A stretch of DNA of 64,000 nucleotides from Megachile rotundata (taxonomy: Eukaryota > Arthropoda > Insecta > Hymenoptera > Megachilidae). The notes below the pieces were generated by a model, which was not told the DNA's origin, searched no databases, and saw only the letters and a program-made list of their open reading frames with translations. Of this stretch, positions 33,459 through 50,225 are shown piece by piece. The position numbers and the translations under genes are program-made. Location of the stretch: NCBI RefSeq assembly GCF_050947335.1, contig NW_027473510.1, positions 124,001 to 188,000 on the forward strand, given 5' to 3'. Position 1 is the first letter of the stretch; each line of letters begins with the position of its first letter.

Positions 33459-36400
33459 CAGATAGATCGATAGGACGACAATTACTATATTTATTACTCT
33501 TATTATTATCAATCTAACTCATATTATTAGCCTTATTATGCTTATATGATCGATAGAACGACAATTACTACACTTATTACTCTTATTATTATCAATCTAA
33601 TTCATATTATTGGCCATGTTATGCTTATATGATCGATAGAACGACAATTACTATACTTATTACTCTTATTATTATCAATCTAACTCATATTATTAGCCAT
33701 GTTATGCTTATATGATCGATAGGACGACAATTACTATATTTATTACTCTTATTATTATCAATCTAACTCATATTATTAAGCATATTATGCTTATATGATC
33801 GATAGGACGACAATTACTATACTTATTACTCTTATTATTATCAATCTAACTCATATTATTAGCCATGTTATGCTTATATGATCGATAGGACGACAATTAC
33901 TATATTTATTACTCTTATTATTATCAATCTAACTCATATTATTAAGCATATTATGCTTATATGATCGATAGAACGACAATTACTATACTTATTACTCTTA
34001 TTATTATCAATCTAACTCATATTATTAGCCATGTTATGCTTATATGTTCGATAGGACGACAATTACTATACTTATTACTCTTATTATTATCAATCTAACT
34101 CATATTATTAGCCTTATTTTGCTTATATGATCGATAGAACGACAATTACTATACTTATTACTCTTATTATTATCAATCTAACTCATATTATTAGCCATGT
34201 TATGCTTATATGATCGATAGGACGACAATTACTATACTTATTACTCTTATTATTATCAATCTAACTCATATTATTAACCATATTATGCTTATATGATCGA
34301 TAGAACGACAATTACTATACTTATTACACTCACTGTTATCAATCTAACTAATATTATTAACCATATTATGCAAATATGATCGATAGAACGACAATTACTA
34401 TACTTATTACTCTTATTATTATCAATCTAACTCATATTATTAAGCATATTATGCTTATATGATCGATAGAACGACAATTACTATACTTATTACACTCACT
34501 ATTATCAATCTAACTCATATTATTAAGCATATTATGCTTATATGATCGATAGAACGACAATTACTATACTTATTACACTCACTGTTATCAATCTAAGTAA
34601 TATTATTAACCATATTATGCAAATATGATCGATAGAACGACAATTACTATACTTATTACTCTTACTATTATCAATCTAACTCATATTATTAGCCATATTA
34701 TGCTTATATGATCGATAGAACGACAATTGCTATACTTATTGCTCTTATTGTTATCAATCTAACTCATATTTTTAGCCATATTATGCTTATATGATGGATA
34801 GAACGACAATTACTATACTCATTACTCTTATTATTATCAATCTAACTTATATAATTAGACATGTTATGCTTATATGATCGATAGGACGACAATTACTATA
34901 CTTATTGCTCTTATTATTATCAATCTAACTCATATTATTAGCCATGTTATGCTTATATGATCGTTAGGACGACAATTACTATACTCATTACTCTTACTAT
35001 TATCAATCTAACTCATATTAATAGCCATATTATGCTTATATGACAGATAGAACGACAATTGCTATACATATTACACTCACTATTATCAATCTAACTCATA
35101 TTATTAAGCATATTATGCTTATATGATCGATAGAACGACAATTACTATACTTATTACACTCACTGTTATCAATCTAACTAATATTATTAACCATATTATG
35201 CAAATATGATCGATAGAACGACAATTACTATACTTATTACTCTTACTATTATCAATCTAACTCATATTATTAGCCATATTATGCTTATATGATCGATAGA
35301 ACGACAATTGCTATACTTATTGCTCTTATTATTATCAATCTAACTCATATTTTTAGCCATATTATGCTTATATGATCGATAGAACGACAATTACTATACT
35401 CATTACTCTTATTATTATCAATCTAACTTATATAATTAGACATGTTATGCTTATATGATCGATAGGACGACAATTACTATACTTATTGCTCTTATTATTA
35501 TCAATCTAACTCATATTATTAGCCATGTTATGCTTATATGATCGATAGGACGACAATTACTATACTCATTACTCTTACTATTATCAATCTAACTCATATT
35601 AATAGCCATATTATGCTTATATGACAGATAGAACGACAATTGCTATACATATTACACTCACTATTATCAATCTAACTCATATTATTAAGCATATTATGCT
35701 TATATGATCGATAGAACGACAATTACTATACTTATTACACTCACTGTTATCAATCTAACTAATATTATTAACCATATTATGCAAATATGATCGATAGAAC
35801 GACAATTACTATACTTATTACTCTTACTATTATCAATCTAACTCATATTATTAGCCATATTATGCTTATATGATCGATAGAACGACAATTGCTATACTTA
35901 TTGCTCTTATTATTATCAATCTAACTCATATTTTTAGCCATATTATGCTTATATGATCGATAGAACGACAATTACTATACTCATTACTCTTATTATTATC
36001 AATCTAACTTATATAATTAGACATGTTATGCTTATATGATCGATAGGACGACAATTACTATACTTATTGCTCTTATTATTATCAATCTAACTCATATTAT
36101 TAAGCATATTATGCTTATATGATCGATAGAACGACCATCACTTTACTTATTACACTCACTATTATCAATCTAACTCATATTATTAACCATATTATGCAGA
36201 TAGATCGATAGGACGACAATTACTATATTTATTACTCTTATTATTATCAATCTAACTCATATTATTAGCCTTATTATGCTTATATGATCGATAGAACGAC
36301 AATTACTACACTTATTACTCTTATTATTATCAATCTAATTCATATTATTGGCCATGTTATGCTTATATGATCGATAGAACGACAATTACTATACTTATTA

Positions 36401-39400
36401 CTCTTATTATTATCAATCTAACTCATATTATTAGCCATGTTATGCTTATATGATCGATAGGACGACAATTACTATATTTATTACTCTTATTATTATCAAT
36501 CTAACTCATATTTTTAAGCATATTATGCTTATATGATCGATAGGACGACAATTACTATACTTATTACTCTTATTATTATCAATCTAACTCATATTATTAG
36601 CCTTATTATGCTTATATGATCGATGGAACGACAATTACTATACTTATTACTCTTGTTATTATCAATCTAACTCATATTATTAGCCTTATTTTGCTTATAT
36701 GATCGATAGAACGACAATTACTATACTTATTACTCTTATTATTATCAATCTAACTCATATTATTAGCCATGTTATGCTTATATGATCGATAGGACGACAA
36801 TTACTATACTTATTACTCTTATTATTATCAATCTAACTCATATTATTAACCATATTATGCTTATATGATCGATAGAACGACAATTACTATACTTATTACT
36901 CTTATTATTATCAATCTAACTCATATTATTAGCCATGTTATGCTTATATGATCGATAGGACGACAATTACTATATTTATTACTCTTATTATTATCAATCT
37001 AACTCATATTATTAAGCATATTATGCTTATATGATCGATAGAACGACAATTACTATACTTATTACTCTTATTATTATCAATCTAACTCATATTATTAGCC
37101 ATGTTATGCTTATATGATCGATAGGACGACAATTACTATACTTATTACTCTTATTATTATCAATCTAACTCATATTATTAGCCTTATTTTGCTTATATGA
37201 TCGATAGAACGACAATTACTATACTTATTACTCTTATTATTATCAATCTAACTCATATTATTAGCCATGTTATGCTTATATGATCGATAGGACGACAATT
37301 ACTATACTTATTACTCTTATTATTATCAATCTAACTCATATTATTAACCATATTATGCTTATATGATCGATAGAACGACAATTACTATACTTATTACACT
37401 CACTGTTATCAATCTAACTAATATTATTAACCATATTATGCAAATATGATCGATAGAACGACAATTACTATACTTATTACTCTTATTATTATCAATCTAA
37501 CTCATATTATTAGCCATATTATGCATATATGATCGATAGAACGACAATTACTATACTCATTACTCTTACTATTATCAATCTAACTCATATTATTAGCCAT
37601 ATTATGCTTATATGATCGATAGAACGACAATTGCTATACTTATTGCTCTTATTATTATCAATCTAACTCATATTATTAAACATATTATGCTTATATGATC
37701 GATAGAACGACAATTACTATACTTACTACACTCACTGTTATCAATCTAACTCATATTATTAACTATATTATGCAGATATGATCGATAGAACGACAATTGC
37801 TACACTTATTACTCTTATTATTATCAATCTAACTCACATTTTTAGCCATATTATGCTTATATGATCGATAGAACGACAATTACTATACTCATTACTCTTA
37901 TTATTATCAATCTAACTTATATAATTAGCCATGTTATGCTTATATGATCGATAGGACGACAATTACTATACTTATTACTCTTATTATTATCAATCTAACT
38001 CATATTATTAACCATATTATGCAGATATGATCGATAGACCGACAATTACTATACTTATTACACTCACTGTTATCAATCTAACTAATATTATTAACCATAT
38101 TATGCAAATATGATCGATAGAACGACAATTACTATACTTATTACTCTTATTATTATCAATCTAACTCATATTATTAGCCATATTATGCATATATGATCGA
38201 TAGAACGACAATTACTATACTCATTACTCTTACTATTATCAATCTAACTCATATTAATTGCCATATTATGCTTATATGATCGATAGAACGACAATTGCTA
38301 TACTTATTGCTCTTATTATTATCAATCTAACTCATATTATTAAGCATATTATGCTTATATGATCGATAGAACGACAATTTCTATACTTATTACACTCACT
38401 GTTATCAATCTAACTCATATTATTAGCCATATTATGCTTATATGATCGATAGAACGACAATTGCTATACTTATTGCTCTTATTATTATCGATCTAACTCA
38501 TATTATTAAGCATATTATGCTTATATGATCGATAGAACGACAATTACTATACTTATTACACTCACTGTTATCAATCTAACTCATATTATTAGCCATATTA
38601 TGCTTATATGATCGATAGAACGACAATTGCTATACTTATTGCTCTTATTATTATCAATCTAACTCATATTATTAGCCATGTAATGCTTATATGATCGATA
38701 GGACGACATTTGCTATACTTATTACTCTTATTATTATCAATCTAACTCATATTATTAACCATATTATGCTTATATGATCGATAGAACGACCATCACTTTA
38801 CTTATTACACTCACTATTATCAATCTAACTCATATTATTAGCCATGTTTTGCTTATATGATCGATAGGACGACATTTGCTATACTTATTACTCTTATTAT
38901 TATCAATCTAACTCATATTATTAACTATATTATGCAGATATGATCGATAGAACGACAATTACTATACTTATTACTCTTATTATTATCAATCTAACTCATA
39001 TTATTAGCCATGTTATGCTTATATGATCGATAGGACGACAATTACTATACTCATTACTCTTATTATTATCAATCTAACTCATATTATTAACCATATTATG
39101 CTTATATGATCGATAGAACGACAATTACTATACTTATTACACTCACTATTATCAATCTAACTCATATTATTAACCATATTATGCAGATATGATCAATTGA
39201 ACGACAATTACTATACTTATTGCTCTTTTTATTATCAATCTAACTCATATTATTAGCCATATTATGGTTATATGATCGATAGAACGACAATTACTATACT
39301 TATTACTCTTATTATTATCAATCTAACTCATATTATTAGCCATGTTATGCTTATATGATCGATAGGACGACAATTACTATACTTATCGCTCTTATTATTA

Positions 39401-41899
39401 TCAATCTAACTCATATTATTAAGCATATTATGCTTATATGGTCGATAGAACGACAATTACTATACTTATTACACTCACTGTTATCAATCTAACTAATATT
39501 ATTAACCATATTATGCAAATATGATCGATAGAACGACAATTACTATACTCATTACTCTTATTATTATCAATCTAACTCATATTATTAGCCATATTATGCA
39601 TATATGATCGATAGAACGACAATTACTATACTCATTACTCTTACTATTATCAATCTAACTCATATTATTAGCCATATTATGCTTATATGATCGATAGAAC
39701 GACAATTGCTATACTTATTGCTCTTATTATTATCAATCTAACTCATATTATTAAGCATATTATGCTTATATGATCGATAGAACGACAATTACTATACTTA
39801 TTACACTCACTGTTATCAATCTAACTCATATTATTAGCCATATTATGCTTATATGATCGATAGAACGACAATTGCTATACTTATTGCTCTTATTATTATC
39901 AATCTAACTCATATTATTAGCCATGTTATGCTTATATGATCGATAGGACGACATTTGCTATACTTATTACTCTTATTATTATCAATCTAACTCATATTAT
40001 TAACTATATTATGCAGATATGATCGATAGAACGACAATTGCTATACTTATTACTCTTATTATTATCAATCTAACTCATATTATTAGCCTTATTTTGCTTA
40101 TATGATCGATAGAACGACAATTACTATACTTATTACTCTTATTATTATCAATCGAACTCATATTATTAGCCATATTATGCATATATGATCGATAGAACGA
40201 CAATTACTATACTCATTACTCTTATTATTATCAATCTAACTCATATTATTAGCCATATTATGCATATATGATCGATAGAACGACAATTACTATACTTACT
40301 ACTCTTATTATTATCAATCTAACTCATATTATTAACCATATTATGCAGATATGATCGATAGGACGACAATTACTATACTTATTACTCTTATTATTATCAA
40401 TCTAACTCATATTATTAGCCTTATTTTGCTTATATGATCGATAGAACGACAATTACTATACTTATTACTCTTATTATTATCAATCTAACTCATATTATTA
40501 GCCATATTATGCATATATGATCGATAGAACGACAATTACTATACTCATTACTCTTACTATTATCAATCTAACTCATATTATCAGCCATATTATGCTTATA
40601 TGATCGATAGAACGACAATTGCTATACTTATTGCTCTTATTATTATCAATCTAACTCATATTATTAAGCATATTATGCTTATATGATCGATAGAACGACA
40701 ATTACTATACTTATTACACTCACTGTTATCAATCTAACTCATATTATTAACTATATTATGCAGATATGATCGATAGAACGACAATTTCTATACTTATTAC
40801 ACTCACTGTTATCAATCTAACTCATATTATTAGCCATATTATGCTTATATGATCGATAGAACGACAATTGCTATACTTATTGCTCTTATTATTATCGATC
40901 TAACTCATATTATTAAGCATATTATGCTTATATGATCGATAGAACGACAATTACTATACTTATTACACTCACTGTTATCAATCTAACTCATATTATTAGC
41001 CATATTATGCTTATATGATCGATAGAACGACAATTGCTATACTTATTGCTCTTATTATTATCAATCTAACTGATATTATGAGCCATGTTATGCTTATATG
41101 ATCGATAGGACGACATTTGCTATACTTATTACTCTTATTATTATCAATCTAACTCATATTATTAGCCATATTATGCATATATGATCGATAGAACGACAAT
41201 TACTATACTCATTACTCTTACTATTATCAATCTAACTCATATTATTAGCCATATTATGCTTATATGATCGATAGAACGACAATTGCTATACTTATTGCTC
41301 TTATTATTATCAATCTAACTCATATTATTAAGCATATTATGCTTATATGATCGATAGAACGACCATCACTTTACTTATTACACTCACTATTATCAATCTA
41401 ACTCATATTATTAACCATATTATGCAGATAGATCGATAGGACGACAATTACTATATTTATTACTCTTATTATTATCAATCTAACTCATATTATTAGCCTT
41501 ATTATGCTTATGTGATCGATAGAAGGACAATTACTACACTTATTACTCTTATTATTATCAATCTAATTCATATTATTGGCCATGTTATGCTTATATGATC
41601 GATAGAACGACAATTACTATACTTATTACTCTTATTATTATCAATCTAACTCATATTATTAGCCATGTTATGCTTATATGATCGATAGGACGACAATTAC
41701 TATATTTATTACTCTTATTATTATCAATCTAACTCATATTATTAGGCATATTATGCTTATATGATCGATAGGACGACAATTACTATACTTATTACTCTTA
41801 TTATTATCAATCTAACTCATATTATTAGCCTTATTATGCTTATATGATCGATGGAACGACAATTACTATACTTATTACTCTTGTTATTATCAATCTAAC

Positions 41900-44800
41900 T
41901 CATATTATTAGCCATATTATGCTTATATGATCGATAGAACGACAATTACTATACTTATTACTCTTATTATTATCAATCTCACTCATATTATTAGCCATGT
42001 TATGCTTATATGATCGATAGGACCACAATTACTATACTTATTGCTCTCATTATTATCAATCAAACTATTATTATTAGCCATATTATGCTTATATGATCGA
42101 TAGAACGACAATTACTATACTCATTACACTCACTATTATCAATCTAACTCATATTATTAACCATATTATGCTTATATGATCGATAGAACGACAATTACTA
42201 TACTTATTACTCTCACTATTATCAATCTAACTCATATTATTAACCATATTATGCAGATATGATCGATAGAACGACAATTACTATACTTATTACTCTCTTT
42301 ATTATCAATCTAACTCATATTATTAGCCATATTATGCTTATATGATCGATAGAACGACAATTACTATACTTATTACTCTTATTATTATCAATCTAACTCA
42401 TATTATTAGCCATGTTATGCTTATATGATCGATAGGACGACAATTACTATATTTATTACTCTTATTATTATCAATCTAACTCATATTATTAAGCATATTA
42501 TGCTTATATGATCGATAGAACGACAATTACTATACTTATCACACTCACTGTTATCAATCTAACTCATATTATTAAGCATATTATGCTTATATGATCGATA
42601 GAACGACAATTACTATACTTATTACTCTTATTATTATCAATCTAACTCATATTATTAGCCATGTTATGCTTATATGATCGATAGGACGACAATTACTATA
42701 TTTATTACTCTTATTATTATCAATCTAACTCATATTATTAAGCATATTATGCTTATATGATCGATAGGACGACAATTACTATATTTATTACTCTTATTAT
42801 TATCAATCTAACTCATATTATTAAGCATACTATGCTTATATGATCGATAGAACGACAATTACTATACTTATCACACTCACTGTTATCAATCTAACTCATA
42901 TTATTAAGCATATTATGCTTATATGATCGATAGAACGACAATTACTATACTTATTACTCTTATTATTATCAATCTAACTCATATTATTAGCCATGTTATG
43001 CTTATATGATCGATAGGACGACAATTACTATATTTATTACTCTTATTATTATCAATCTAACTCATATTATTAAGCATATTATGCTTATATGATCGATAGA
43101 ACGACAATTACTATACTTATTACTCTTATTATTATCAATCTAACTCATATTATTAAGCATATTATGCTTATATGATCGATAGAACGACAATTACTATACT
43201 TATCACACTCACTGTTATCAATCTAACTCATATTATTAAGCATATTATGCTTATATGATCGATAGAACGACAATTACTATACTTATTACTCTTATTATTA
43301 TCAATCTAACTCATATTATTAGCCATGTTATGCTTATATGATCGATAGGACGACAATTACTATATTTATTACTCTTATTATTATCAATCTAACTCATATT
43401 ATTAGCCATGTTATGCTTATATGATCGATAGGACGACATTTGCTATACTTATTACTCTTATTATTATCAATCTAACTCATATTATTAACCATATTATGCA
43501 GATATGATCGATAGAACGACAATTACTATACTTATTACTCTTATTATTATCAATCTAACTCATATTATTAGCCATGTTATGCTTATATGATCGATAGGAC
43601 GACAATTACTATACTTATTACTCTTATTATTATCAATCTAACTCATATTATTAACCATATTATGCAGATATGATCGATAGAACGACAATTACTATACCTA
43701 TTACTCTTATTATTATCAATCTAACTCATATTATTAACCATATTATGCTTATATGATCGATAGAACGACCATCACTTTACTTATTACACTCACTATTATC
43801 AATCTAACTCATATTATTAGCCATGTTTTGCTTATATGATCGATAGGACGACATTTGCTATACTTATTACTCTTATTATTATCAATCTAACTCATATTTT
43901 TAGCCATATTATGCTTATATGAGCGATAGAACGACAATTACTATACTCATTACTCTTATTATTATCAATCTAACTTATATAATTAGCCATGTTATGCTTA
44001 TAGGATCGATAGGACGACAATTACTATACTTATTGCTCTTATTATTATCAATCCAACTCATATTATTAGCCATATTATGCTTATATGATCGATAGAACGA
44101 CAATTGCTATACTTATTGCTCTTATTATTATCAATCTAACTCATATTATTAGCCATGTTATGCTTATATGATCGATAGGAAGACATTTGCTATACTTATT
44201 ACTCTTATTATTATCAATCTAACTCATATTATTAACCATATTATGCAGATATGATCGATAGAACGACAATTACTATACTTATTACTCTTATTAGTATCAA
44301 TCTAACTCATATTATTAGCCATGTTATGCTTATATGATCGATAGGACGACAATTACTATACTTATTACTCTATTATTATCAATCTAACTCATATTATTAA
44401 CCATATTATGCAGATATGATCGATGGAACGACATTTACTGTACTTATTACTCTTATTATTATCAATCTAACTCATATTATTAACCATATTATGCTTATAT
44501 GATCGATAGAACGACCATCACTTTACTTACTACACTCACTATTATCAATCTAACTCATATTATTAACCATATTATGCAGATATGATCGATAGGACGACCA
44601 TCACTTTACTTATTACACTCACTATTATCAATCTAACTCATATTATTAACCATATTATGCAGATATGATCGATAGGACGACAATTACTATACTTATTACT
44701 CTTATTATTATCAATCTAACTCATATTATTAAGCATATTATGCTTATATGATCGATAGAACGACAATTACTATACTTATTACACTCACTATTATCAATCT

Positions 44801-46070
44801 AACTCATATTATTAAGCATATTATGCTTATATGATCGATAGAACGACAATTACTATACTTATTACACTCACTGTTATCAATCTAACTAATATTATTAACC
44901 ATATTATGCAAATATGATCGATAGAACGACAATTACTATACTTATTACTCTTACTATTATCAATCTAACTCATATTATTAGCCATATTATGCTTATATGA
45001 TCGATAGAACGACAATTGCTATACTTATTGCTCTTATTGTTATCAATCTAACTCATATTTTTAGCCATATTATGCTTATATGATGGATAGAACGACAATT
45101 ACTATACTCATTACTCTTATTATTATCAATCTAACTTATATAATTAGACATGTTATGCTTATATGATCGATAGGACGACAATTACTATACTTATTGCTCT
45201 TATTATTATCAATCTAACTCATATTATTAGCCATGTTATGCTTATATGATCGATAGGACGACAATTACTATACTCATTACTCTTACTATTATCAATCTAA
45301 CTCATATTAATAGCCATATTATGCTTATATGACAGATAGAACGACAATTGCTATACTTATTACACTCACTATTATCAATCTAACTCATATTATTAAGCAT
45401 ATTATGCTTATATGATCGATAGAACGACAATTACTATACTTATTACACTCACTGTTATCAATCTAACTAATATTATTAACCATATTATGCAAATATGATC
45501 GATAGAACGACAATTACTATACTTATTACTCTTACTATTATCAATCTAACTCATATTATTAGCCATATTATGCTTATATCATCGATAGAACGACAATTGC
45601 TATACTTATTGCTCTTATTATTATCAATCTAACTCATATTTTTAGCCATATTATGCTTATATGATCGATAGAACGACAATTACTATACTCATTACTCTTA
45701 TTATTATCAATCTAACTTATATAATTAGACATGTTATGCTTATATGATCGATAGGACGACAATTACTATACTTATTGCTCTTATTATTATCAATCTAACT
45801 CATATTATTAGCCATGTTATGCTTATATGATCGATAGGACGACAATTACTATACTCATTACTCTTACTATTATCAATCTAACTCATATTAATAGCCATAT
45901 TATGCTTATATGACAGATAGAACGACAATTGCTATACTTATTGCTCTTATTATTATCAATCTAACTCATATTATTAAGCATATTATGCTTATATGATCGA
46001 TAGAACGACCATCACTTTACTTATTACACTCACTATTATCAATCTAACTCATATTATTAACCATATTATG
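41900..46070. repeat. Distant additional copy of higher-order block C
   Basis: The markers of block C reappear in the same order: AATCAAACTATT at 42058, CTTATAGGATCG at 44003, the short ACTCTATTATTATC near 44370, and GACAGATAG in place of GATCGATAG near 45330 and 45910. The offset from the copy at 31557 is 150 monomers minus 4 bases, and the four known single-base deletions in between account for the difference. The copy keeps AATTACTATAC near 44350, where the copies near 27510 and 31910 have the changed AATAACTATAC. It therefore branched off before that change spread. Confidence 0.75.
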
Positions 46071-49000
46071 CAGATAGATCGATAGGACGACAATTACTAT
46101 ATTTATTACTCTTATTATTATCAATCTAACTCATATTATTAGCCTTATTATGCTTATATGATCGATAGAACGACAATTACTACACTTATTACTCTTATTA
46201 TTATCAATCTAATTCATATTATTGGCCATGTTATGCTTATATGATCGATAGAACGACAATTACTATACTTATTACTCTTATTATTATCAATCTAACTCAT
46301 ATTATTAGCCATGTTATGCTTATATGATCGATAGGACGACAATTACTATATTTATTACTCTTATTATTATCAATCTAACTCATATTATTAAGCATATTAT
46401 GCTTATATGATCGATAGGACGACAATTACTATACTTATTACTCTTATTATTATCAATCTAACTCATATTATTAGCCATGTTATGCTTATATGATCGATAG
46501 GACGACAATTACTATATTTATTACTCTTATTATTATCAATCTAACTCATATTATTAAGCATATTATGCTTATATGATCGATAGAACGACAATTACTATAC
46601 TTATTACTCTTATTATTATCAATCTAACTCATATTATTAGCCATGTTATGCTTATATGATCGATAGGACGACAATTACTATACTTATTACTCTTATTATT
46701 ATCAATCTAACTCATATTATTAGCCTTATTTTGCTTATATGATCGATAGAACGACAATTACTATACTTATTACTCTTATTATTATCAATCTAACTCATAT
46801 TATTAGCCATGTTATGCTTATATGATCGATAGGACGACAATTACTATACTTATTACTCTTATTATTATCAATCTAACTCATATTATTAACCATATTATGC
46901 TTATATGATCGATAGAACGACAATTACTATACTTATTACACTCACTGTTATCAATCTAACTAATATTATTAACCATATTATGCAAATATGATCGATAGAA
47001 CGACAATTACTATACTTATTACTCTTATTATTATCAATCTAACTCATATTATTAAGCATATTATGCTTATATGATCGATAGAACGACAATTACTATACTT
47101 ATTACACTCACTATTATCAATCTAACTCATATTATTAAGCATATTATGCTTATATGATCGATAGAACGACAATTACTATACTTATTACACTCACTGTTAT
47201 CAATCTAAGTAATATTCTTAACCATATTATGCAAATATGATCGATAGAACGACAATTACTATACTTATTACTCTTACTATTATCAATCTAACTCATATTA
47301 TTAGCCATATTATGCTTATATGATCGATAGAACGACAATTGCTATACTTATTGCTCTTATTGTTATCAATCTAACTCATATTTTTAGCCATATTATGCTT
47401 ATATGATGGATAGAACGACAATTACTATACTCATTACTCTTATTATTATCAATCTAACTTATATAATTAGACATGTTATGCTTATATGATCGATAGGACG
47501 ACAATTACTATACTTATTGCTCTTATTATTATCAATCTAACTCATATTATTAGCCATGTTATGCTTATATGATCGATAGGACGACAATTACTATACTCAT
47601 TACTCTTACTATTATCAATCTAACTCATATTAATAGCCATATTATGCTTATATGACAGATAGAACGACAATTGCTATACTTATTGCTCTTATTATTATCA
47701 ATCTAACTCATATTATTAAGCATATTATGCTTATATGATCGATAGAACGACCATCACTTTACTTATTACACTCACTATTATCAATCTAACTCATATTATT
47801 AACCATATTATGCAGATAGATCGATAGGACGACAATTACTATATTTATTACTCTTATTATTATCAATCTAACTCATATTATTAGCCTTATTATGCTTATA
47901 TGATCGATAGAACGACAATTACTACACTTATTACTCTTATTATTATCAATCTAATTCATATTATTGGCCATGTTATGCTTATATGATCGATAGAACGACA
48001 ATTACTATACTTATTACTCTTATTATTATCAATCTAACTCATATTATTAGCCATGTTATGCTTATATGATCGATAGGACGACAATTACTATATTTATTAC
48101 TCTTATTATTATCAATCTAACTCATATTATTAAGCATATTATGCTTATATGATCGATAGGACGACAATTACTATACTTATTACTCTTATTATTATCAATC
48201 TAACTCATATTATTAGCCTTATTATGCTTATATGATCGATGGAACGACAATTACTATACTTATTACTCTTGTTATTATCAATCTAACTCATATTATTAGC
48301 CTTATTTTGCTTATATGATCGATAGAACGACAATTACTATACTTATTACTCTTATTATTATCAATCTAACTCATATTATTAGCCATGTTATGCTTATATG
48401 ATCGATAGGACGACAATTACTATACTTATTACTCTCATTATTATCAATCTAACTCATATTATTAACCATATTATGCTTATATGATCGATAGAACGACAAT
48501 TACTATACTTATTACTCTTATTATTATCAATCTAACTCATATTATTAGCCATGTTATGCTTATATGATCGATAGGACGACAATTACTATATTTATTACTC
48601 TTATTATTATCAATCTAACTCATATTATTAAGCATATTATGCTTATATGATCGATAGAACGACAATTACTATACTTATTACTCTTATTATTATCAATCTA
48701 ACTCATATTATTAGCCATGTTATGCTTATATGATCGATAGGACGACAATTACTATACTTATTACTCTTATTATTATCAATCTAACTCATATTATTAGCCT
48801 TATTTTGCTTATATGATCGATAGAACGACAATTACTATACTTATTACTCTTATTATTATCAATCTAACTCATATTATTAGCCATGTTATGCTTATATGAT
48901 CGATAGGACGACAATTACTATACTTATTACTCTTATTATTATCAATCTAACTCATATTATTAACCATATTATGCTTATATGATCGATAGAACGACAATTA

Positions 49001-50225
49001 CTATACTTATTACACTCACTGTTATCAATCTAACTAATATTATTAACCATATTATGCAAATATGATCGATAGAACGACAATTACTATACTTATTACTCTT
49101 ATTATTATCAATCTAACTCATATTATTAGCCATATTATGCATATATGATCGATAGAACGACAATTACTATACTCATTACTCTTACTATTATCAATCTAAC
49201 TCATATTATTAGCCATATTATGCTTATATGATCGATAGAACGACAATTGCTATACTTATTGCTCTTATTATTATCAATCTAACTCATATTATTAAGCATA
49301 TTATGCTTATATGATCGATAGAACGACAATTACTATACTTATTACACTCACTGTTATCAATCTAACTCATATTATTAGCCATGTTATGCTTATATGATCG
49401 ATAGGACGACATTTGCTATACTTACTACTCTTATTATTATCAATCTAACTCATATTATTAACCATATTATGCAGATATGATCGATAGGACGACAATTACT
49501 ATACTTATTACTCTTATTATTATCAATCTAACTCATATTATTAGCCTTATTTTGCTTATATGATCGATAGAACGACAATTACTATACTCATTACTCTTAT
49601 TATTATCAATCTAACTTATATAATTAGCCATGTTATGCTTATATGATCGATAGGACGACAATTACTATACTTATTACTCTTATTATTATCAATCTAACTC
49701 ATATTATTAACTATATTATGCAGATATGATCGATAGAACGACAATTACTATACTTATTACTCTTATTATTATCAATCTAACTCATATTATTAGCCATGTT
49801 ATGCTTATATGATCGATAGGACGACAATTACTATACTCATTACTCTTATTATTATCAATCTAACTCATATTATTAACCATATTATGCTTATATGATCGAT
49901 AGAACGACAATTACTATACTTATTACACTCACTATTATCAATCTAACTCATATTATTAACCATATTATGCAGATATGATCAATTGAACGACAATTACTAT
50001 ACTTATTGCTCTTTTTATTATCAATCTAACTCATATTATTAGCCATATTATGGTTATATGATCGATAGAACGACAATTACTATACTTATTACTCTTATTA
50101 TTATCAATCTAACTCATATTATTAGCCATGTTATGCTTATATGATCGATAGGACGACAATTACTATACTTATTGCTCTTATTATTATCAATCTAACTCAT
50201 ATTATTAAGCATATTATGCTTATAT

